NCBI GenBank assembly: GCA_030015575.1
Contig: CM057337.1
Span: forward strand, 333,384,583-333,448,582
Direction of reading: 5' to 3'
From: Agapanthus africanus
Lineage: Eukaryota; Streptophyta; Magnoliopsida; Asparagales; Amaryllidaceae
DNA: 64,000 nt
Numbering within the stretch: the first letter of the stretch is position 1; every line of letters begins with the position of its first letter. The notes under the pieces were generated by a model. The model was given only the letters and a program-made list of their open reading frames with translations. It did not search any database and was not told where the DNA came from. Of this stretch, positions 55,286-64,000 are shown one piece after another. The translations under genes and the position numbers were made by a program.

Positions 55286-57507
55286 TGTTAGTTATATATA
55301 TGCCCTAGAGGCCATTGTTGTATATATGATGTATATTATAGTGGATGCTTGGATATATATAGAGAGGACTTTCTTGCTCGACATGATAGTATGCTATTTG
55401 GTTTCACTTTATCTTAACATGTTGACTTGTATTAGTTTACTATCTTGCTCTCACATATTGATAAAGCCCTTAGGATATGTACTCGACTACTAGGACTATG
55501 ATGCAGATCATACTAGTGGGGCCAGGGTAGTTAAAGAGTATATCCTATAACTGTTCCTAGTCGAGGGAGTATCAAGACAGGGCATCGATACTCCAGAGTA
55601 GACTAGCGTATACGCATCTTGACCCATATGATGGGCGATGGATGATCCCATATCCATCGGTGTTTGACATCAAAGATAGTGTACGGGAGCTCAGTGGAGA
55701 TTGGGTACACTAAACGGACTCACCGAGAACTCCTAGATGGTATTATACATATCGTCAGATAGCAGTTCTCCGGTGACACTGGTACAGGTTAGTCTGTAGA
55801 CCCGAGATCGTCATAGAGTCTTGTGTGATTCCCACTGTGCTTTGATTTCCACCTTACCACGTCCAAGAAGGCGTGCAAAACGGTGGCTTTTGGGTACAGT
55901 CCTGAATAACATGGAGGCAATGAGCGATAGGAGGGGTTTCGTCCCTCCCGGTATAGGGAGTTGATGTTGTGCTGTGTTCGATTGGCTATAACTGGAAGTC
56001 CCTGGCCAGGGCTGATATGGAGTGCTACTGGTAAGAGTTATCAGTAGTTTCTCGACCCATTATGAGCCTCACATCGACACGACTTATCGGTTACTGGGGT
56101 CTAACGTTTACCACCCCTAGACTGGATATACGACATATCAGACGAAGAGACCGGACTGTACGGTAGTGTTACTGATTGGATTCACTGGAGAATGTACAGG
56201 CTTGCTTGTTGATTTTCTGATCGCTCAATACCTGGGAGGCTGTTATGTTTAGCTGACCGCTTGCAGTTTGTGGGTGTTTGATATGATCATCACCTACTGT
56301 CGGCGTATTGACGATTCTTTAGAGTCCTACACAGAAGTTTCCTGGCTCAGGCAAAACGAGTAGGAGCACATATGTGATATGTGTGGGACCGAGAATAATA
56401 CGATATGAGATACCGTATTCTATTCTCGCGATATGTGATATCGGCCGGGTATATGTGATATAGCCGGGTCATCGGATCAAGTGTTGATTCGATGAATTGG
56501 TACATGTTATATTAGTCGGTTATATGTAATACAGCCGGGTTATCGGATCAAGTATTGATTCGATAATTTAATGTATAATTATATATGTGATATATTACAT
56601 TACGTTAACTAATATAAGCTCGATTTATTGATTCATTTTCTCACGGGATAATACATTGATATATATGCGATATATGTTAATTGTATTATTTTCTTTTGTT
56701 ACAAAATATATTGTATATGTGATATATAATATTGTAACATATTAGGGTTACAAATTTAACAAAAGATTAGGGTTTAAACTTGGTTAGGGTTTGGATTAGG
56801 GTTAGCTTTTGCATGAAGCTTCCATGAAGCTTCACGAAGCTTTGACATTGTCTTTAGCTTGATATTTTGTGAAGATATTTTGTTAACCCAATCCAAACCA
56901 TTAACTCTAGTTTATTCTCTACAAGGGTTAACTCCTTCATACTTAACCCATGGTTGTATTTGTAACCACAACCATAATTCATTATTCATCACAAAAGGTT
57001 TAGCTCATTATTCTTCTTCTTCTTCCTTTGTGAAAAAGCTTCACTTGGTTTTTGATTTGTGATGAATAAGTGTGAGAAATAGAAAACAAAAGAGAGCAAA
57101 ATTCCTACATCATCATCCTCATCTATTCTAGCCACTTAGATTAGGGTGTTCACTTCTCTAATAAGTTGATTAGTGAAGTGTTAGCTTGGGTTCGAGATTT
57201 TTCAAGGTAGATCATCTTAGATCATGAAGACTACAAGCAAGGTGTCTCATTTACCTCATGGAGCCACTCGAGAGTCGGAGTTCATGTTGATCACAGTGAA
57301 GGGACCTCAACCCGGAGCTTATGAAGCGAAGGAACGGACTACAAAGGTTGTAATCCCTATCTCTTTTCTTATTTGTATGAGATACTAACTTGTTACCCTA
57401 GAAATTCTAGCAAGATTCATGGTTAGTTAGATTTGCACCTCTCTAATTTTTAAAATGGCATGAATGATGCTACCAAACACTAGACTAGGTGCAAGGGTAA
57501 CACAACA
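55286..57507 (+). repeat. C2 5' LTR
   Basis: TGTTAGTTATATATATG...CACAACA, 2222 bp, diverged from C1 but collinear. It has the same motif cluster (56370-56720) and T-rich leader. The end is set by the PBS. Confidence 0.82.
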
Positions 57508-57508
57508 G

Positions 57509-57521
57509 CGATATCAGAGCC
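57509..57521 (+). other. Primer-binding site of C2, mutated
   Basis: CGATATCAGAGCC, two changes from the initiator-Met PBS of C1. Confidence 0.75.
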
Positions 57522-60249
57522 AAACTAGAATTCTAGATATGGTGTTATAACAATTACGAAAACGAAAATCACTTCGAAATACGGAATTAGGAAACCCCAT
57601 TCTTGCTCTCTGGAAATTTTCCAAAAAGTCCTTTAAAAATTTTTCAAACAGGTGCAGAATGGTCTCTGGGACAATTTATGAACATGGGAGAAATACGGAG
57701 GTAGGGAACCGATTTTGAACTGGCCACAGGAGGGGAAATTCCGGCCAGGCTAGCCCAACCACTTCCTCTGGACTCCGTATTTCCCCTGTGGTCTTATGTC
57801 TCCAGTTTGGGTTTCCTAGTATTGTTTATTTAGCCCAATTTTCATGTGATGATTGGTTTGACCTGGGGCTAATTCATAGTGCTTTGTAGTCGTATAATTT
57901 AACGCTGTATTGGTAACCTTGACTATTTTTAGCAGTTCGATCAAATTTCGCACACCGCATTTTGTACCCCGCTGAATTTTCCAAGTGATGTAATTTTCCA
58001 AAGTTGATTGTACTCATAAAAATCGTGCAAGTACCCCTATGGACCCCCTAGAAGACATAATAACCTTAACTCGATTCTGTGCCCACGGAACCGTGAACGA
58101 ACCTTCGGGTTTGCCGTAGTTCCGTGGTGTCATAGTTGAGGCGTTGGTTAACTCCTTCTACGGCTGGTCCATGGACACTGTGGCACAGTTTTTGAGTGTT
58201 TCGACTTTACTCAAGTGTTGAGCTAACGGGGGTAATTTGTGCGTGTATGTTGATTAGATCGAAACGTTAAACATCATCATGATATTCTGTAATGTGATAC
58301 AATATGTGGAATTCATATAGTTAGGCATGAAATCCGTAATATGTGATATTTCAGGTTTACGATGTCTAAGTTGATTGTGAATTCCAAATGTTGTAGTTTT
58401 ACACTTTTTTTCTGTGACCATAAGCTTAGTATGTGGTGTATCGTCGGCTTCGTTGCTATACATCAACGACAATCGGGATACGCATGCATGCTTACGTTGA
58501 TGATATGAGATATTATGTGTTGCTGTGATATGTTATATTGGATCGTCGTGTTCTGAATAGCCGGGGGGTTTATGTGAGATGAGGGTTTTTATTTTCATTC
58601 ATGTAAAATTCATTGTATGTAATATTCTATTATTGGGGCACTTCCGGGTTGAGGATAATGTCACCATTGTATATTATTTACTTTTCCGCATTAGGTAGAC
58701 CCAAGGAGGGGAGCATAAGTAACCGGGTTTTAAGGTCCAGTGGGAGGCCATCTCGAGGTGTCGAGACCGAGTCTCCTAACCCTAGAATTGGCAGTGTTAC
58801 TTGCCGCTCTCGTAGGGGTCTAGGGATGTGGGTTTGGCTATTCATCGCGACCGTGGAATCCGTGCTTTATACATGGCTCGATATAAAACACGGACTTCCT
58901 AGTATATCCAATATTTCATATGTTTCTTCTGCTGCTGATATACTGTGATGTGATCATATTATATGCGTGAGACGAATGCTTTATTATTGTATATATGATA
59001 TATAATAAACGTTGCTTATGTTTTACACCTACGCTAGTCCCGTCCCGGTATGCCGTTAGTTAAGTAACCTAATGGTGCATAACAGAACATTGTGGCGAAT
59101 GCGAATAGCATAAGCGTACGTTGTATTTTTGTTTCTTCTGTGATGCTTAGGAAGCATAAATGATGGGATTTATTAATGAGATTAATAAAAAAAAAGAAAC
59201 CTAAAAGATGTTGTAGAATCATATTTTCAAAAAGGGTAGCTACAGTTTTTTCTTTGCACCATGGTATATATGATATACCCTGCACCTTATTCGATGAGGA
59301 AAGAGCCGAGATCCCTTCATCGGGAGTGACCTCTTTAGCAAAACTGGCAAATGATACAAACTTACGGTTTAGTTTTTGATTGCTTCTATATTTCTTGCTT
59401 TGCACCGCGGTATTTGAGAAATACCCTGCACCTTATTCGATAAGGAAAGAACCGAGATCCCTTCACCGGGAGTGACCTCTTTAGCGAAACTAGAAAAAGC
59501 CTTAAAAACACTCCTTTTCAAAATCACTTGTTTCTACAACGATATCGAGTTCATTACGCTTAAGGTTTTTCTGAAAAAACCTGCGTAGCCCTCCGTCATT
59601 TTAAATAAGTAATATTTAGTATTCATGCTACGTTTGTTGGATTTCGTCAAGGCGTAGTGTACGGTAGTTGTTTACTACTTATCTGCTTAAGCATATGATG
59701 TGATTGGATTAAGGTAGTCGTACGGCTTTGTTGGTTTTCGTCAAGAGTCGTGCGGGTGGGTTTAATTCAATCAAGAAATGTACGGGTTGAACTTGACTAG
59801 CGGACTATGGTTTGTTGGCATTCGTAAAGGTCATAGCACGTTAGGGGTAAAAGAATTATCGGGAATTTCAAGTGTTGAAATTTGCAATGAGATTTCATAC
59901 CTTCTATGAGATAGATGGATCCTGATACCTACTGCGAGTAAGAGTTACTCCTGGGAGAGTTTTACACAGGACAATTAGCCGATCAAGTAGGTGACTAGAA
60001 AAGTGTTTACGAGATTATGCCTCTGGGAAAACGAGATTTATTTTAATTAGGTCCGTGTGAAAGCACGGGGAACCTCCCTCAAAGTACCAACACTGGCCTG
60101 GCCGAAAGATTGGCGAACTTGTAAAGTGTAATTAATCCCAGCTAATCTTACCTTTTAGGGTGTGAAGGAAGATTTGATAAAAAGCAGTGGGAGCCATCCT
60201 GATTAGATAAGATAATAACCAATCTAATCTTGTAAGAGCATACGGTAAA
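57522..60249 (+). other. C2 leader, 2.7 kb without gag
   Basis: Collinear with the C1 leader. It has the conserved block at 58613-58890, the duplicated GCACCTTATT segment (59282 and about 59427) and diverged hairpin units (59630-59840). No gag motif. It ends with CTCTCTCTCTCCAG before the protease region. The frame at 58613-58948 parallels one in C1 but has no known domain. Confidence 0.65.
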
Positions 60250-61518
60250 GTGTTTTCTTCTCTCTCTCTCCAGGTAGCGACCCTGTCAGGCCTTAATCAA
60301 GATAATAATATGGATGTATTGACTGAACCCGCTTTTTATACTGAGCAGGGAAACGTTGGTCCCGCTCCCACTTATAACTGTTATAAGTCTGAGCAGGGAA
60401 TAGTAGAATATCTGGATTCTCATGCCACCCAAACGAAAAATAAGCATGATGATGCATCTTCTTCAGGTGTGTTAGTTATCGAGAACTGTTTCTCAGTTCA
60501 CTCTACGTACTGGGTATTAGATACCGGATCGGGATCCCATATATGTAATTTGTTACATGGGCTACGAAAAGGTAAGGAACTGGGAGAGGGTGATCATTCC
60601 GTAAGAGTAGGGAATGGTGCAAATGTTGCAGCCAAAGCAGTTGGCGAATATCACCTTGTATTACCAAATAGTAATACATTGGTTCTGAACGAATGCTATT
60701 ACATTCCGACCCTGATATGCAATCTTATATCAGTTTCTTTATTGAGTAAAAAAGGATATAATTTTGTAGTACAGGATAATGTTATGAACATATTCCTAAA
60801 CCAAAAGTTGGTTGGATCAGGATCGTTAAACAATAGCATATACGTTCTCAACCAAACTACAGTACTAAATGTACAAAACACACACAAGAGGAAGAGTTCA
60901 GAAATGAACGAATCCTTCTTGTGGCATTGTAGACTAGGACATATCAATGCGACACGGCTAGCTAAGTTACATAAGGATGGATATTTGAATCCGTTCGAAT
61001 TTTCATCTTATGATACTTGCCAGTCATGTCTCAAAGACAAGATGACCAAAACTCCGTTTAGTGGATACGGAGAAAGAGTTATAGAACTCTTGGGACTGAT
61101 ACATAGTGATGTATGTGGTCCATGTCTACACATGCCAGGAACGGTTCTTCCTACTTCATTACATTCACTAACGATCTCTCAAGATACGGACATGTGTTCC
61201 TGTTGAAACACAAGTCTGAAGCTTTTGAGAAATTCAGAGAATATAAGTACGAAGTAGAGAACCAAACGGGCAAAAGTATTAAGATCCTTCGATCTGATCG
61301 AGGAGAAGAATACTTGAGCAATGAGTTCCTAGACTATCTAAAAGAGAATGGAATTCTCTCTCAGCTTACTCCTCCATATACACCACAGCACAACGGTGTA
61401 TCGGAGCGGAGGAATCGCGCCCTATTAGATATGGTGCGCTCTATGATAAGCAATGTTGAGTTGCCTATTTCCTTCCGGGGGTATGCGCTTGAGACAGCAA
61501 TACACCTATTGAATATGG
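60250..61518 (+). pseudogene. Copia protease-integrase of C2, frameshifted and truncated
   Basis: The first open part (60250-61206) has protease WVLDTGSGSHICN (catalytic Asp in DTGS) and the integrase zinc-binding region HCRLGHINATRLAKLH...CQSC. The integrase catalytic Asp is in IHSDVCGP. Just after this, near 61122, the frame shifts by one base, and the rest (61113-61523) contains the second Asp (RSDRGEE) and the catalytic Glu (NGVSERRNR). C3 interrupts at 61519. The part is otherwise well preserved, so C2 decayed later than C1. No gag precedes it. Confidence 0.88.
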
Positions 61519-62370
61519 TGTAGGGTTGCTAGGCACGCTCACAAGGTTCTACGAGGCATCAACCATGCCCGATTAAAATTTTAGCCATGCCGAACAACCC
61601 AAAACCGGATCTTTAAACTAGAGTTTATGTGAAAACAAGCATGTTAAACACTTTAACACTAAGTGAGAGGGATTACAACCTTTGTAGATCCGGTCCTTCA
61701 CTTCTTAAGCTCCGTGTTGAAGTCCCTTCGCTGCGATCATCGTGTTCCGGACTCTCGAGAGGTTCCACGAAGAGAAAGATGCAAGCTTGCTTCCGATCTT
61801 CGATATAAAGATGATCTACCTTGAAGTTTCATTAACATAAGCTAACACTCACCAAATGAAGTGAACACTCTCATCTAAAGGGCAAGGATAGATGAGAATG
61901 ATGAAGTAGGATTTTTGCTCACTCATTTTCATCACTTGGAAAAAAGCTAGAAAGCTTTTTCCATGAAGGAACTCAAGGAAGAAGATGATAGAATCCTTTT
62001 GTGATGAACAATGAAAGAAGATAATGATGAATAATGCAACCATGGTTGCTAAACCTTTGTAGAGAATTAACTAGGGTTAGGGTTTGGGTTGGGTTAAAGC
62101 ATGAGTCATATGTAAATATCTTTGCAAAAACAAAAAGAAACCTTCTAGAAACTTCTAGAAAGCATTAACCCAAATCAAACCCTAATCTTGTTTAATCTCC
62201 ACTAATCATGCTGCATTAGTTATCATATCATGTTACAATATTATATATCACATATATAATATTTATTATAACAAAAGAAAATAATACAATTACCATATAT
62301 CGCATATATATCAATGTATTACCCGAGTGAGAAAAAGAATCTTTTAGTGAGCTAATATTAGTTAATGTAA
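61519..62370 (-). mobile_element. C3: inverted Copia LTR inside C2 (partial)
   Basis: + strand start TGTAGGGTTGCTAGGC is the reverse complement of a Copia LTR end; the following 850 bp run backwards through the LTR to the motif cluster. G4 interrupts at 62371. The other half lies beyond the window, so it is unknown whether C3 is a solo LTR or a full element. Confidence 0.8.
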
Positions 62371-62917
62371 TGTCACGAACCGAAAGAGCACGTGACTGGC
62401 CCTTGAACCATATGAAGTCTATAGGACTCCATCTGATCCAAGTAAGCCAAAAGCCCAGAAATCTAAAACCATTTTAAGGAGTAAATAAAGAAAACTGGTT
62501 TTTTAATAAGTAAAGAAACATGTTTTGAAATCAAGCTTTTAAATAACTAAGCCGAATATGCATTGTTAAAATGTGTGGTCTTTTCTTAAAATCTCGGCAG
62601 AGTTTCCTTTGTAAAAACTGGCCCCGAACGGGGTACAACAAGAATAATATATATATATATATATATATGCAAGGAAAAAGGCATCCCCAAGCGGGAGCTA
62701 GCTCTTCGTCAATCGACAGTCACAACCACGCAAGCAATATAATATACAACGCCAAAGGGCGAGGATCAAAACTCAAAAAGAAACTCAAAACAGCCAGAAA
62801 ACCGTAATGCTACAAGCGCGACTCTAAGGTGAAATAGTACATAACTGAAACAATATACAAGTTTTGGTCGATGGAATTTCTAGATACAATGAATAATAAA
62901 TGTACAATGGTGGTTCT
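62371..62917 (-). mobile_element. G4: gypsy LTR inside C3 (partial)
   Basis: TGTCACGAACCGAAAG start, close in order to the gypsy solo LTR at 47801. Left flank TGTAA. A (TA)n run is at 62646-62668. Interrupted by C4 after GTTCT (62913-62917). No gene. Confidence 0.8.
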
Positions 62918-64000
62918 TGTTAGTTGTATGTATGCCCTAGAGGCCAGTATTGTACAGATGATGTATATTATATTGGATGCTTGGACATATATAGAGATGA
63001 CTTTCTTGCTCGATATGATAGTATACTATCTGGTTGCTCTTTATCTTAACATGTACACTAGTCTTTTTAAACTGTCTTATAGTTACATGTTGGTAAAGCC
63101 CTTAGGATGTGTACTTGACTACCTGGACTATGATGCAGATCATACTAGTGGGGACATGGTAGTCCATAAGTACATCCTTCAAGGTCCCTAGTCGTGGGTG
63201 TATCGAGACGGGGCATCGATATACCAGAGTAGACTAGCGTATACGCTTCTCGACCCATGAGATGGGCGATGGATGATCCCATATCCATTGGTGTTTGACA
63301 TCAGAGATAGTATACGGGTGCTCAGTGGAGATTGAGTACACTGGACGGACTCGCCGAGAACTCCCAGATGGTATTATACCTCACGTCAGATGGCAGTTCT
63401 CAGGTGACACTTGTACAGGTTAGTCTGTAGACCCGAGATCGTCATAGAGTCTTGTGTGATTCCCACTGTGCTTTGATCTCCACCTTACCACGTCTATGAG
63501 GGCGTGCAAAACGGTGGTCTTTGGCCACAGTCCCGAGTCACATGGAGGCAATGAGCGATAGGAGGGGTTTCGTCTCTCCCGGTATTGGGGGTTGATGTTG
63601 CGCTGTGCTCGATTGGCTGTAACAGGAAAGTCCCTGGCCAGGGCTGATCAGAGATTTGCTGGTAAATGTTACCAGTAGTTTCTCGACCCGTTATGAGCCT
63701 CACATCGGCACGACTTATCGATTACTGGGGTCTGACGTTTACCACCCCTAGACTTGATATGCGACATATCAGACGAACAGACCGGACTGTATGGTAAGTG
63801 TTACTGGTTGGATTCACAGGAGTGTGAGCGGGCTAGCTCGTCGATCTTCTGATCGTTCAATACCCGGATGTCCGTTACGTTTAGCAGACCGCTTGCGGCT
63901 TGTGGGTGCTTGATATGATCATCATCTGCTGCCGGCGTATTGACGAGTCTTTAGAGTCCTACACAGAGGTTTCCTGGCTTAAGCGAAACGAAATAGGAGC
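62918..64000 (+). mobile_element. C4: Copia LTR inside G4, runs off the window
   Basis: TGTTAGTTGTATG start, very similar to the inverted solo LTR at 37550-39654 read in reverse. It contains the same 87-codon frame at its beginning (ends 63191). Whether an interior follows is not visible. Confidence 0.82.

Larger units (their letters stand above)
32219..64000 (-). mobile_element. G3: minus-strand Ty3/gypsy element, host of C1 and C2, continues past the window
   Basis: The 3' LTR (32219-35392 and 52434-53110, 3.85 kb without the insertion) begins TGTCACGACC and ends CGTTACA. A PPT follows at 53111 and pol remains reach 55285, where C2 interrupts. The rest of the interior, PBS and 5' LTR lie beyond 64000. 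Only the parts named here belong to G3; everything from 35393 to 52428 and from 55286 on is inserted. Confidence 0.85.
55286..64000 (+). mobile_element. C2: Ty1/copia element, continues past the window
   Basis: It inserts in the G3 interior after GCAAC (55281-55285, left TSD copy). LTR 55286-57507, PBS 57509, leader to 60249, protease-integrase to 61518, where C3 interrupts. The remaining pol and 3' LTR are beyond the window. Confidence 0.85.

Overview
The window looks like nuclear DNA of a flowering plant from a repeat-dense, intergenic region. I see no host gene, tRNA, rRNA, bacterial-type operon or CRISPR array. Essentially all the sequence that can be explained is LTR retrotransposons, mostly inserted into one another. 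I resolved the nesting by matching LTR termini (TG...CA), 5-bp target-site duplications (TSDs), primer-binding sites (PBS) and polypurine tracts (PPT) by eye. Element names (T1, G1-G4, A1, C1-C4) are local labels. The species cannot be named from this sequence.

Layout, left to right. (1) 1-5090: 3' part of T1, a Tat-like Ty3/gypsy element on the + strand. It has a broken gag, no pol, a chain of different tandem repeats and hairpins, then a PPT and a 3' LTR. (2) 5091-6220: unassigned, rich in TGCAC motifs. (3) 6221-8163 plus 28460-31314: PPT and very long 3' LTR (about 4.75 kb) of G1, a Ty3/gypsy chromovirus-type element on the + strand. (4) 8164-28459: G2, a minus-strand gypsy element with 4.1-kb LTRs and a decayed interior, inserted in the G1 LTR (TSD ATAGG/GTAGG). 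Inside the left LTR of G2 sits A1 (8962-18365, minus strand, TSD TCATG), an Athila-like element with tRNA-Asp PBS and an intact 970-codon gag-protease gene but no reverse transcriptase. (5) 31315-32218: flank that resembles a diverged Copia LTR. (6) 32219 to beyond the window: G3, a minus-strand gypsy element (LTR 32219-35392 + 52434-53110; interior 53111-55285). Its LTR is split by C1 (35393-52428, + strand Copia, TSD AAAAG). C1 carries an inverted Copia solo LTR in its 5' LTR (37550-39654) and a gypsy solo LTR in its 3' LTR (47801-52385). The G3 interior is split by C2 (55286 onward). C2 is split by C3 (61519), C3 by G4 (62371) and G4 by C4 (62918 to the window edge).

How the parts work together. 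A1 is the only element with an intact large reading frame. It would need enzymes from an autonomous relative. Its promoter (TATA box on the minus strand) lies downstream of an array of perfect or near-perfect heat-shock-element motifs. The gypsy elements G1, G2 and G3 and the gypsy solo LTR have diverged sequences, yet they share one architecture in their giant LTRs: AG|GTATAA, an intron-like 0.66-0.92 kb, a 66-74 bp GC-rich exon-like island ending at GTGAGT, a second intron-like 1.8-2.4 kb, and a conserved block ending in TTGCAG or TTTGCAG. This suggests a two-intron leader encoded by the LTR and is the observation I consider most novel. The second is a set of five consecutive hairpins in T1 whose stems differ but stay complementary.

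All identities and lengths come from reading by eye; no alignment was run.
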